From Alopecurus myosuroides (Eukaryota; Streptophyta; Magnoliopsida; Poales; Poaceae), in the NCBI GenBank assembly GCA_028641055.1, contig CM054058.1, positions 496,081,419-496,145,418 of the forward strand: DNA of 64,000 bases. The letters run 5' to 3'. Shown here one piece after another: positions 44,290-54,894 of this stretch; the first letter of the stretch is position 1; every line of letters begins with the position of its first letter. The notes below the pieces were generated by a model. That model had not been told where the DNA came from. It made no database searches and saw only the letters and a list, made by a program, of their open reading frames with translations. Both the position numbers and the translations under genes were made by a program.

Positions 44290-44475
44290 GACAATTCTGT
44301 GGCGCATGTCTAAAGAGGTGCGCCATAGAATTCCCTTCGAGCCAATGACATGCGGGCCCTAGCACGTGGCCACAGAATACGCCCAACACATTCTGTGGCG
44401 CACCCCACATACGGTGCGCCATAGAATTATAACAATTCTGTGGCGCACGGGGTCGGGGTGCGCCACAGAATATGC
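44290..44475. repeat. Internal copy of the CACTA subterminal array
   Basis: Six copies of TTCTGTGGCGCAY or its complement lie between the two large genes, more than 4.7 kb from the nearest terminus. No CACTA terminus is seen here. It precedes the GC-rich presumed leader of the second gene (44520-44940). Confidence 0.85.
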
Positions 44476-46778
44476 CTCACAGCAGATGACATGTGGACCC
44501 CGCGCTTATCGTCCACACTTAGCAAAATTTGATCCCCGCCTCCTTCGTCTCTCCCTCGCGCGACGACGAACCCTAGCCCTCTTCTTCGATTCTCCATCGC
44601 GCTCGCCGTCGTGCTTCCTTTGGAGGAGCAGGTGTTGGCCGCCGTTCACGCGCCGCCGTCCTCGAGTCTGTGCACGCGCCATCGTCCACCGAGGTGCACG
44701 AGCAGGGAGCAGGGAGCCGTCGCCATCCTCGAGTCCGTGCTGCCTTTGAAGGAGCAGGGAACAGGGAGTCGTCGCCATCGCCGTTCGCCCCACCGAAGTT
44801 CGTCCGTGTGCCTCGCCCCGCGCCCAGCGCCAGGTCAGTTCGCTGCTCGCCCCGCCCCGTTGCCCTGTTATTTTTGCTTCTCTGATCTCCCCGCTGCCTT
44901 GATTCGATTCAATTCGATCCCTACTGATGCATAGTGGCTGCGTCGCAGCAGCCCACATCTACAGAGCCTCTGCCAAAGGCTAGGATTTTGGTCATCTCTG
45001 GATGTAGACTAGACAGGATGCTTAAATCTTGGTGTTAGATTTGTGCATTTTCGAACTCAGTAGTTATAAGAACATATTTTTTTCGATAATGAGCTATGAG
45101 AACACAAACAGTATGAGTTCACTAATTTCAGAATTTTGGTTACCTTTTGTGCCAATTTTTACTTACAGTACTAAAAAAAGAACAACAAGTCAACAACTCA
45201 TCTGTCAGAGACGGTGTTGGTACTTGGAGCACAACCATTGCTGTCATTGTGCAATTAAGTTTAGTCAATCAGTCATCTTTGCACTTTTATCAGTAGAATA
45301 TTGTAAGCAACAGAGTTTTGTGTCAATGATCTCATTTTGTAGCTTCGCTCTTTGTCTTGGATTCATGCTGAACTCGCCTACTCTATCGAGTGATCTTAAA
45401 CGGCAGCCTACTGTGCTCATGCTATCTTCCATTTCTGAATAAGGAAGTAGATTGAGGGGATTGGGGATGGTTTTTGTGCAGGTACACATTGAGAGTTGCC
45501 AATGTTTCGCCGGAACGTCGATTTATTTCCGTTCCGGGGAATTTCTGGCACTCCGGCATGGCCTTTTTTAGCAAAGGTCATGCCGAAATTTTTCGTCGAA
45601 CTAGCTACAGTGTTTAGCTTGCTTGCACATTTTTTTAGATTGCTTGCACATTTTTAGATAAACATGTTATAGGTACCCAAGACTTGTTATATCCATACCT
45701 AGGACTGTAAGGTTTCAGTCTTGCCCACCAAAAGTTCAATCTTCTCGCCGCGATCCAATATCTAAGGAATGTCCGGCACAGTCTCCTGGTACCATTCTGT
45801 ATCTATCAGGCCCAAGAGAGGAAGTTTCTGCATTTAAATCAGTTCAATGGCTTTCTAGCTTAATAAGAGTACTACTGCTGTATAACTGCACCTATTGGTC
45901 TGGTGTATAATATACTATGTGTCATGGCATCCTATTTCTGCAACATTGATAGCTCTCCTTCAAGGGAGCTGTTAGCTGGACCATATTATGGCTGACAAGA
46001 TCCATAATGCTATTGCTGTTGCTGACCACTGATTGTTGGAAGGAACAACGAATTCCTAGTGCCATTTTAATCAGAATCTTGACCCTGATTTCCCCAAGTG
46101 TCCATTGCCATTTGTTGGAAAGACACTTAGGAAGTTCAGGAGAAAAATAAAAGAGAAATCTACATATAACAGTTTAAAAATCCCATCAGCCCTGTTATCC
46201 ATTTTCTGAAAGGAAGTGATAAATGAGATGGACAAAATGACACAACAACACCATGTACACCCTCCTAAAAGCATCTTCTTATTAGGCGCGGATAGCCTAC
46301 AAATTAAAGTGCTTACAAAAAGATGAACCAGTTAAGTTCCAGTTAAGTTTGCAATCAGAACATGTACTCCACTTTGGTTCTAAATGCATAGGTGCAGTGG
46401 CATATGCAACTCTATAGCATCAAAACACCAGAAGTCTCTTTAACTTCTGCACATTACCACTTACTACTGTATCAAACCACAACAAAGTATGTGATAGATA
46501 TCATTCAGATCACATCTTGGATAGCTACAGTACATAATTTATTTTTCCACTTATCCTGGACAACTTTGAGATAACTTACATTCCACATTCCTTCTAAAAT
46601 TACCTACGCGTTTACTCATTCCATTTCCTTGAATATGTGGTTTCAAAATAACAAAATATTATGCCCCTGCTGAATCTACAACAGCCCGTGAGAAGGGCAC
46701 AACTATTGGGTGGCATGCAATGATCAGGCATCTCACATGCACCAGCCAACCAAGGAAAACAGGCTACTTGGGAGAAGG
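44476..46778 (+). other. Leader and intron region of the second CACTA gene
   Basis: A pyrimidine-rich stretch (CTCTCCCTCGCGCGACGACG, 44550) resembles a plant 5' untranslated region. A tgtgcag acceptor-like site at 45474-45480 precedes the leader hairpin at 45510. The rest (45600-46778) is AT-rich and looks intronic. No coding frame is supported. Confidence 0.5.
45510..45537 (+). other. Leader hairpin upstream of the second CACTA gene
   Basis: This is an 8 bp inverted repeat, CCGGAACG and CGTTCCGG, with a 12 nt loop (tcgatttatttc) closely like the loop at 40363-40374 (ttgattcacttc). A second stem follows (CGGCATGGCC and GGTCATGCCG, 45556-45586). The flanking GGTCATGCCGAA is shared with the TNP2 leader. 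Confidence 0.7.
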
Positions 46779-46789
46779 AGGACCGCGAG

Positions 46790-49700
46790 ATGGAACGTCT
46801 CGGAAGAGATAACCCCTGGCACAAAATCACGGACTTACAAGTTAGGAACTTTGTCCGATCCCGGTACTTCTTAGACTGGAAGACGGGGGAATTCGTGACG
46901 AAAGACGAGGACGTGAAGGAATTTGAGAAACATTTGGTAAGGACACATATATCTCAAGTACATGTATATTGCATTGATCTAATAATTAGATAATGGGCTC
47001 ACCTTAATTTCCTTTTGTCCGAAGGAGAGGGAGTTGCGGAAATCTGACTCGTCCGAAGGGTCGACGAGTCGGTGGGACACGCCTTTCAACAGAGCGACGA
47101 ACGCATACAAGCAAAGGCCGTTGGATGCCCCGCCGACGTCAGCTGGCCGCATCTCCGGCTTTGGGCTAAACATGAAGGTAGCCGAGTACTACTCAGATGC
47201 CAAGTCAGAAAAGAAGAGGAAGACGAAATCGACTAAGGATGATGAGGAGGTCGCGGAGCTGAAGAAGAAGATGGCGGCTCTAGAGAAGAAACTGGAGAGC
47301 AGAGAGGTGGACCCCGACAGGCTCAACCGATTAGTGGATGAGAGGCTCAAGGAAGTCATCCCCGCTGGGCTGATGGAGGGGCTAGCTTCCTGGAATGCGG
47401 GGGGTCAAATTGGACCGATCCATCTGCCCAGCTTCATCGGCAGCAACTCAAGCATGAACCAGCAAGTGCCGCCGCAACAGCTGACCCCCCAGACGCCGGC
47501 GCCACTCCTTCTGGTCACATCGCCGCCCCCTTCGGCAGCAATGCCGAAGAATGATGGGCAGGGCACCGTCGCCCTTGTCTCGACACCCGCCGAGCTAGAC
47601 GCCATCACCAAGGTAACTAATTAGTTAATCGTGATCTAACTACGCATTCTCAAGATGACTGTCATCTCATGATGCCTGGTATGTTGCACAACAGGACGAA
47701 CCTTGCGTACTACTGCATCGTGTGGTGCCGGGCGGAGAGTTGGTGGATGTTGCTACCGGCACTATTATACAACCCATGCAACGCACTATGCACCACTCTC
47801 GAATGGACCAGAACGTGATGAAGGTGAAGTTGGCCAATGTAGTGCCGGAGTATCGCGACGTCCTCCCCCCCTTTCAACCTCCAGGCTGCGACGAGGAAAA
47901 CTTGGTACTTGGAGAGTGCACGACTTGGGTGATGCAATGGCCGAAGAGCCAGATTCGTCTTGGGGGGGGTCTTGTGATCAAGCGCAACACCGGCGCCACA
48001 TCCCCTATGGCCCCGCAGAATAAGATCGTCCGGCCCATGAAGAAAAGAGCCCTTCAGACTGCACCCAAGGCCGCCGCCCCTCAGAAGGAAACAGTACTCG
48101 TCGCCACCACCACCACCCAGAAGGAACCGGCGGTTGTTGCCACCACCGCCCAGAAGGAACCGGCGGTTGTTGCCACCACAACAAGGCACAAAGTGTTGTT
48201 GGGAAATATGCCGCAACGACCGCCCAAAAGATCATCAAAAGCAGTTGTGCCTCAACCGCCGGCATCACAGCCGCCGGCATCACAGCCGCCGTCACCACCA
48301 AAGGACGTGGACAACCAGTTTGCTGCAGCCGCCGGTGTCGAAGACTATCATTACGATGACAATGTCGACATCAATGCCTACCTCAACACGGGCTACAGCC
48401 AAGATAGGTACATGCCTGATATGAATCGTGACGACGAAGCCTTCCGCAGTCACGACGATCAACCTAGACGTACTGAAGTCACGCAGCGTCTGACCTACCC
48501 GGAGGGTACAGTATTCAGCCCTGGCACACTGCATAAGACAATCGAAGGGTCGTCCCGAGCACCCGCACCCCCAGCTCCCTCACCCCCAGCTCCCGCAGCA
48601 GATCAAGCCACCGCCAGCAAGAAGATTAGGAAGAGACCTGCTAAAAAGGTCCAGCATACTAAGATCTTGGCCGACGCCGTGATACGACCCCCTAAGGATG
48701 GCTTGACCCGCTTGCATGAAGCTGGGAAACCGATACTGGGTCCGGACGAGATACATGGGGCAACTGGACCAATGCTCACATTGCAGAACATTATCGTGAT
48801 GCTAGAGGGTCTCCTTCTTCAAGACAAGTGTCCAAATTACCCTGTGTTCACGGTCAAGGTGCCAGAGGGCCCGGACTTCGTCAACGAAGACCCCGCGGGA
48901 CTGTTCTTCATAGCGTATGAGGATATCTTCAGTCTGTTTCACTCGAGACGGCTGGACTATAACTTGGTCCGCCTATACGCGCTCAATGCTCAGCTGCAGA
49001 TCCAGCGAGAGTTACCCCCTAACGTTATGGTAGCGGATCCCTACTACATGCGTGATAGCCAGCTGGAGGAAGGATCAAGTACACGGACCAAGGCAGTGAA
49101 GTACCTCGAGAGCTTCATGTTGAGAAACGGTCAGAACAAGACGGACATTCTTTTGCCTGTCTTCCCCGAGTAAGTCTCGCGATCGTCTTAGCTAATGTTT
49201 TTTTTCTAGGTTTCATCCATTGCTTATCCTGGATTCAATTGCATGTGTTGAGCAGGGACACATACTGCACACTCATCGTGCTTTGCCCACAATATTCACT
49301 TGCCCAATACTTCGACTCGTCGAATGTGACGAAGAGGAAAGACTACACCAGAATAAGGGGTGTTCTCGATGAGGCTATCAATGGCTACGCCCAAAATGGA
49401 GGCACATTCGAAAAGAAACAAGAATGTATCAGGCCGGCTACTGGCAAATACGGGTTCAGGCACGTGACCGATTTCCCCTGCATCAAGCAGCCGGCTTGGA
49501 GCACGAAAGAGGCCTTCTATGCCCTCCATCACCTCAAAGGGATTGTCCGCGATGCAAACAATTTGAATCATCCTTCTAGACTCCGAGACTGGTCCAACAA
49601 AATGGCGGGGGAAATCTCACAGGAAGATCTTATACAAGATTTTCATCGCATCAAAGTCAAGTTGTCGGAGATAATCATTGAAGATGTCAACAAAAAGGGA

Positions 49701-49838
49701 GGGCCCTTGCACCAACCCATAGGGTTATGCCAGAGGGATATCCAGGAACGCCTAGAGCGGCAGGCTGATCGTAGGTCGTGGATGACGAAGGAGCTATATA
49801 AGCCGTTTCCGGCGCCGCTCCAGTTGAGGTATCGTTGA
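46790..49838 (+). CDS. Second CACTA gene: Transposase_24-like with C48-like tail
   Basis: This spliced gene is in the position of the CACTA second gene. Exons by GT-AG sites: to 46936, about 47027-47612, 47695-49169, 49256-49838. The phases fit. The first exons carry WHKITDLQVRNFVRSRYF and a basic coiled-coil stretch (EEVAELKKKMAALEKKLES), as in En/Spm-type (Ptta) transposases. The middle has PGGELVDVATGTIIQP, a Pro/Gln/Thr-rich linker with degenerate TTTQKEPAVVAT repeats, and GPMLTLQNIIVMLEGLLL. The last exon (DTYCTLIVLCPQYSLAQYF onward, ending MTKELYKPFPAPLQL) resembles the end of C48-type protease domains fused in such genes. The catalytic His is not evident. The protein is expected to bind the subterminal repeats. 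The frame looks intact from 46790 on; the 5' coding start is not certain. Confidence 0.72.
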
Positions 49839-49844
49839 TCGAGG

Positions 49845-50055
49845 TGTGCGTAGCTAGCTACTATTAGTTTGTTTAACAAAATTTGCTTAACTTATATAAG
49901 CCTAGCTACTATATTAGTTTAGCTCTAAACTTAGGCATAGCTAGCTACTATTAGTTTGCTCTAAACTTAGGCCTAGCTAGCTACTATTAGTTAGCTCTAA
50001 ACTCCTAGCTAGCTACTATTAGTTTGCTCTAAATTAACTTAGGCCTAGCTAGCTT
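49845..50055. repeat. Tandem repeat AGCTAGCTACTATTAGTTTG
   Basis: About five degenerate copies of a 40-45 bp unit (core GCTAGCTACTATTAG, then gctctaaacttaggc) lie between the second gene and the small ORF. Confidence 0.85.
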
Positions 50056-50145
50056 TATGTTTGTATATCTTTGATGTTTATTTTTTGTTTCCTTAGTTGT
50101 TTTTTGCATTATACTTACTAATATGCTTTGTGTCTATCTATATAG

Positions 50146-50406
50146 ATGACGTACTACGTGGTGTTCGAGGGTCGGGTTCCAGGAGTCTATGACGAGTGGA
50201 AGGACTGCAAAGCACAGGTCGACAAGTTCAGCGGCAACTGCTATAAAGGATACAAGACTAGACACGAGGCGGTTGCGAAGTGGAGGGACCACCAGTCGAA
50301 ACAGATGAACAAGATGAACAAGATGAACAAGATGGAGGCCTCCTACAAGCTACCGTTCTTGCTCACCATCGTCGCCGTGCTTGTAGTCTATTTCATCTTA
50401 GCTTAG
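50146..50406 (+). CDS. Small ORF: RNase H1 N-terminal (viroplasmin-like) domain plus membrane segment
   Basis: This is an intact 86-codon ORF from ATG to TAG. Residues 1-45 (YYVVFEGRVPGVYDEW, then KFSGNCYKGYKTRHEAV) fit the small domain found at the N-terminus of RNase H1 and in caulimovirus viroplasmin, which binds RNA:DNA hybrids or double-stranded RNA. A basic stretch with three Asn-Lys-Met repeats follows (aagatgaac in tandem), then a hydrophobic C-terminal segment of about 18 residues (PFLLTIVAVLVVYFILA), a tail-anchor candidate. It has no nuclease domain. A tatag splice-acceptor-like site directly precedes the ATG, so it could also be an exon. It lies between the second gene and the right terminus. 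Its role in the element is unknown. Confidence 0.72.
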   Translation: MTYYVVFEGRVPGVYDEWKDCKAQVDKFSGNCYKGYKTRHEAVAKWRDHQSKQMNKMNKMNKMEASYKLPFLLTIVAVLVVYFILA

Positions 50407-50679
50407 GCATTTGTAACTTGACAACTCGATCGAGTAACTATGTGGTGACAATTATTGTTCGATGATGTGTTTGACAACTCGAGTAACTATGTGATCACTT
50501 TGAGCCAAATTCGATACTTTGCACTATGTATCACTATTGTGATTAAGTAACTTTGTAAAATATCAGTAATATGTTATATGTTGTCAAATATCACTGCTGT
50601 GAATAATTCCTGTATAATTCCTGTATATTCAAACTGTATACAGCAGAAACAATTTAAATTTCGAAATATAGCAGATGAT

Positions 50680-50922
50680 TCTGTGGCGCACCGTTGGAGA
50701 ATTCTGTGGCGCACCCAATTCTGTGGCGCACCGTTAAGGCATGCGCCACAGAATCCTCCATTTCTGTGGCGCACGGTCGAGGTGCGCCACAGAATCCACT
50801 ATTTCTGTGGCGCACGGGCCTGGTGCGCCACAGAAATTATTTTTGTGGCGTGTGTTCTGTGGCGCACCCCTGTGGCCCCAGGGTGCGCCACAGAACAGGA
50901 TTTTGGTGCGCCACAGATAAGG
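50680..50922. repeat. CACTA right subterminal repeat array
   Basis: About nine copies of TTCTGTGGCGCAC and its complement occur, mirroring the left array and reaching within 20 bp of the right terminus. Confidence 0.9.
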
Positions 50923-50938
50923 GTTTCCCTAGTAGTGC

Positions 50939-51360
50939 AATTTGAAGTCTCCCGATATGGTGATTACTCCTCCTTTTGGCCCGGCATCTTCATCTTGTTA
51001 TAGATATAACATGATCTTGCCATGAATTTGGCGAAAGCTGGACGTCCGAGTATTGCGTGGTATACACTTTTGAACGACACTACCTCGAATGAGATCTTTT
51101 CCTAGCGGAAGTGCTTGTCTGCCAGGAACAATACCGTGGAAACATATGTTGCTGTGATTGAGCTGGGTCTCGGAGATGCGTAGATTCTTCAATGTACTTA
51201 AGTACATGATGTTGATACTAGATCCTCCATCCATCGGCACTCTTTTGAGCCTAGTGTTTTGAACAATAGGGCTTACGACTAAAGCATGTGTGTCGGGTTC
51301 TGGGATGTTCCCGGAATGATCAAACTGATCACAGGTGATTGGCGTATTTGAATACTTCAA
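50939..51360 (-). pseudogene. Tat-2 protease, N-terminal part
   Basis: This is the protease region upstream of the CACTA insertion. It reads FLKYSNTPITCDQ, NTRLKRVPMDGGSSINIMY with the DGGS active site, and SNICFHGIVPGRQA, then shifts frame near 51100 before FAKFMARSCYI-like codons. It continues at 39578 on the other side of the CACTA element. Upstream, gag runs into it without the stop that Tat-1 has, which shows the ancestral gag-protease junction was open. Confidence 0.83.
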
Positions 51361-54345
51361 GAACTTAGGGGTTGGAGGTACAACCGCGTTGATTTCTCGG
51401 AGTGTTATTTTCGCCTGTTTTGCTGATGGAGTTGTCAGGAAAGTTAGGTTACATTCTCCTTCAATTCTCGGGAATTTTGGCTCGCCTTTCCGCTGTTGTT
51501 CCTGGATTTTGTCATCAGTGTCCGATTCACTTTCTTCCTTTTTAGCTTATGGCTTTTGCTTGTTGAACTTCCGCTTGGAATTCTTTCCTTTACTCCTGGA
51601 TCCTGCAGTGCTATTTATGTGCTTATTGAGCCGGCACTCCGCATTTGTTTGGGTAGGTTTCCCAAATTGCGAATGGTGGGCACATTTTTACGACTTAATA
51701 TTTTCCCACTCTTCCTTTGAGTAGGAGATAGGTTAAGTGCTTCTTCCTTTCCACTTGCTGCCATTATCCTTTCCAAAGGTTAAGTTCACTTCCTTGGGTT
51801 TTGGCTGCGCTTCTGGAGTAGTTTTCTTTTCAGAACGAGGCATCTTTTTGGCCTGAACCAGAGCGTCACTATTTCCACCTCTCGCTCTGATATCATATTC
51901 GGCCGCTGCATGCTCATTGGCGGTGGTAAGCACAGATCCGAGATCTTTGTGCTCCTTTGAACCAACCATGAACGGTACAAGGCCGGGTTTTAATCCATTG
52001 ATGAAAGCATGCATTGCTGGTACATCACTAACTCCAGAGCAGCTATTTTTTATTGCTGTCTATCTTGATATAAAGTCGACATACGACTCTCTTCAAACTG
52101 GACGCAACGATTTAGCTGGTTGATGCTCTTAGGATGTTTGTACGTACCCCGAAAATGCTGAGCTAATACTCTAGCCATATCATCCTAGTTATCCACGGTT
52201 CTTGACGGAAACCCGTTGATCCAATCTCTGGCTCCATCCAGCAACATTAGAGGTAGGAATTTTACCGCCTCTAGGTCCGTCCCTTTGTTGATCTGAACAA
52301 CAGTATAATAGTCTGAAAGCCATGTATCCGGGTTTGTACTTCCGGTATACTTTTGATAAGTTGGACCAACTTTGGCAAAGCCAGAATGTAGAGTTATTCT
52401 TCGGATCCTGTTAGTAAAGCATTTGGGTCCAAAGTATAGATCATCTCTTTTCGCCTCATCGACGTGAGCGGAATATCTGCCGGTTGAATGGACAGAAGGG
52501 GATCTGCTCCTTTCTAGGCCATTGTTGCGCGAGTGCGCTTTTCCGAGATTATCCATGTTTCGTCCGTTGTCGTGTTCTTTGGAATAAGGCGGAGTTCTAC
52601 TCCTTGGCCTTTCTTTGTTCCTAGGAGGAGTACGAGATCTCTCACATCTGTGAGGATTGTCATATCTCACGGCTTTGTCAACTGGGCGTCTCGGAGGCGG
52701 CATAATTTTTCCGTCTTTCCGGTTTTGTTCCTCCCATTCTTTGTAATCACGGGGATTATTTCCACCTTTTGGTGGATGGGATCCTCTCCTAGACGCTGCA
52801 TTCTTATTATCCAGGATTTTCTTGTCCTTTTTGAGACCTCCCTTCTTTTCTTTAGAATCGCCTGAATCTCTAGGTTTGCGAGGTCTAGGTGCTCCAGCAG
52901 CGCAGGTGATAGTTTTGCATAGGGCCGAGTCATCATGCAACTTCCCTGATCTTGCATGTCCTCGTTGTTACTGTTGTAATGCTTTTTCTAAGAAAGCATA
53001 CACTCCCTGAAGCTTTTAGTCGTTGGATTACAGATCATCATTAAGGATGGCGAACGCGGCCTCCGCGTTTTCGGTTGCAGTTTTGTATATGCACTCGCCC
53101 TTGTCATTGGTGCCGTTTACCTGCCATTTCCAAGAAGGATGTTTGAACCTTTGTTTTGTTGGCAGTACGTCCGGTTTTTGCAATTCCGGGTAACGGTGTA
53201 GGTTTTATGCCAGATCTATTCCTTCTTTCATATTCCTCTATTTCTTCCTGCTGCAACTTAATGTAAGCCTGGGTTTTTAAGAGGTTTTCCCGAGTACGGA
53301 ATAGATGTTGATGCTGCCGTTGTAGAGCTTGTCTCTTGGCTTCTAGCACTTCATGGGGTTCCTCTCGTCCCACTCGGGTTTGGATTAGATCGATTTCGTC
53401 CTGTTCCGACATTTGCGGGACAGGGATTTCTTTCTTTTTCTTCTCCGCAGGTGTGACTCCGCTTCCTCCTCCTACTTCCAGGTTTTGGAAGCAATGAGGG
53501 CCAACGTTTTCTTCTAGAGTTTGTACTGGAGTTTCTTGGCAGTCTTCTTTTTCTTCTTGGAAGAAGGAGACTTTTTACCTGGTTCATCCTCTGTCAATTC
53601 TTTGACATCGGGGTGGATTGGACTGGTTTCGCCATCCTCTCTTTCCTTATCTGGCGGAGGTGTTTTGGTGTCTTCATCTTCTTCGGCATCCGTGTTTTCA
53701 GCCGATTTTGCCATAAGTACATCATGGAAGCTCCCGTGCATAGATTTGACCTTTCTCTCGAAAGCGTCTTCATCTTCTTCTTCTGAATCTATGTCTTTAG
53801 ATCCGGGTTCCGACTCCAATCTTTCTTCTATAGCAGCTAACACAGAGTCGGCTTCCTAGTTTGTTGTTTCACTGATGGGTGTCGAAACTTCCACTTGTTC
53901 TATGGGATAGTGTTTTTTTGCTTCTTCCACGAGATTGTTTACTTCCGTGTTTTCAGCGACCTCAGACTGCACCATGCCAATAAAGTGAGATCTGATTGCA
54001 GGCGTCTCCGAAGAGGCATCAAATTCAAGGTTTTGGCGATCTAAGCAGAACCCGGTATCATAGTTTTCCTCAATTGGGTATAGGGCGGGTGGGATAAATT
54101 TGCTTCCACCACAGAATCACATTGCCTCTACAGTTAGTCCGATAAAGATGTTTGCAGATCCAATCAGTAAAACGCAGGCACTTACTAGGCGATTCCGTGC
54201 TGGCACGTATGATCCGTTGTCGAGGAAGCGCCCGACGTCGTTTTCGAATTCCAAACTTCCGACAGTTATTGTACTGCCGATTCCGCCGAGTATACCCGAT
54301 CGAAACGTAACTCCTGGCGTTGCTGGCACCACGGTGGGCTCCAAC
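51361..54345 (-). pseudogene. Tat-2 gag
   Basis: Gag in pieces on the - strand, in the same order as in Tat-1. The N-terminal block (GVTFRSGILGGIG, VGSLEFENDVGRFL, 54300-54117) is in frame with LTR codons, as in Tat-1, and ends at a TGA. An acidic part (53843-53514), a Gln/Glu coiled-coil part (53412-53104), and a basic Arg/Ser-Pro part with the gag domain start (SRTPPRNKERPRSRTPP, GFAKVGPTYQKY, 52940-52185) follow. The end of the capsid domain (GLKPGLVPFMVGSKEH, 52014-51733) and a Cys/His-containing tail finish it. Stops and frameshifts separate the parts. Confidence 0.85.
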
Positions 54346-54894
54346 TGTTGAGACATCGTAGTAAGGATCATAGACGGGGGGTGCCATGAGCCTACGGGTA
54401 GAGACGTGGGGGACATGGTAGTATGACAATCGAGAACACCAAGTTTTACCCAGGTTCGGTACGACGCAACTAGGCGGTGTTCTACTCCTGCAATCTCACT
54501 AAATCAGGGCTGAAGCCTGAAGTATACAAAGTACAATGTGAGTAGGGTTTCGCTAACTCGGCGAGGATCAACTTCTCGACGAGTTGGCTTCTAGCTAATT
54601 GTCTCTGTCTTTCTTCTCTCCCGTACAGCTTTATATAGATAGACGGGTTAGGGCTTACAGAAAGGAAACCTAGAAGACTGCGGAAAGTATCTAACTTAGA
54701 AAGTAAGGAATCCATATTCTTCTCCAAGCCGCACCACTTTGGGCCTTAGTCCGGGTTCTTCAAGAATCCGGCTTCCTGCGCATCAGCTTACTGGGCCGCC
54801 CAATGGCACCGTGATCCACTACCAACGGGCCACCCGGGTAATCTGGCTCTTTAGACTAATGCCAGAGATACCCCTAATCGGTATATATCCAACA
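54346..54894 (-). repeat. Tat-2 5' LTR
   Basis: This 549 bp LTR has + strand ends TGTTGAGACATCG and TATATCCAACA. It keeps the TATA box (about 54630-54637, reverse) that the 3' LTR has lost. Confidence 0.94.

Larger units (their letters stand above)
39579..50938 (+). mobile_element. Large autonomous-type CACTA element inside Tat-2
   Basis: This 11,360 bp element has termini CACTACTAGGGA and, inverted, TCCCTAGTAGTG and a 3 bp duplication caa (39576-39578 and 50939-50941). The protease codons of Tat-2 join exactly across it. Subterminal arrays of TTCTGTGGCGCAC and its complement fill both ends, with a third array in the middle (44290-44475). It encodes a TNP2-type transposase, a second large spliced gene and a small membrane-anchored ORF, all on +. 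Frameshifts in the transposase suggest it is now inactive or that homopolymer errors exist in the assembly. Confidence 0.95.
31333..54894 (-). mobile_element. Tat-2: older copy of the Tat-1 family, with nested CACTA
   Basis: This is a 23.6 kb interval on the - strand, about 12.2 kb without the nested CACTA element. LTRs lie at 31333-31832 (3') and 54346-54894 (5'), flanked by a perfect duplication ggtat (31328-31332 and 54895-54899). Unlike Tat-1 it retains RNase H and integrase. It carries the same antisense gene (here on +). I count about 30 substitutions plus indels between the LTRs (near 6 %), so it is older than Tat-1. Coding parts carry many stops and frameshifts. Confidence 0.95.

Noticed and set aside
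44366..44958. Open frames of 107-150 codons on both strands with many Arg and Ser
   Set aside because: The stretch is a GC-rich presumed leader of the second CACTA gene, and the frames are compositional.
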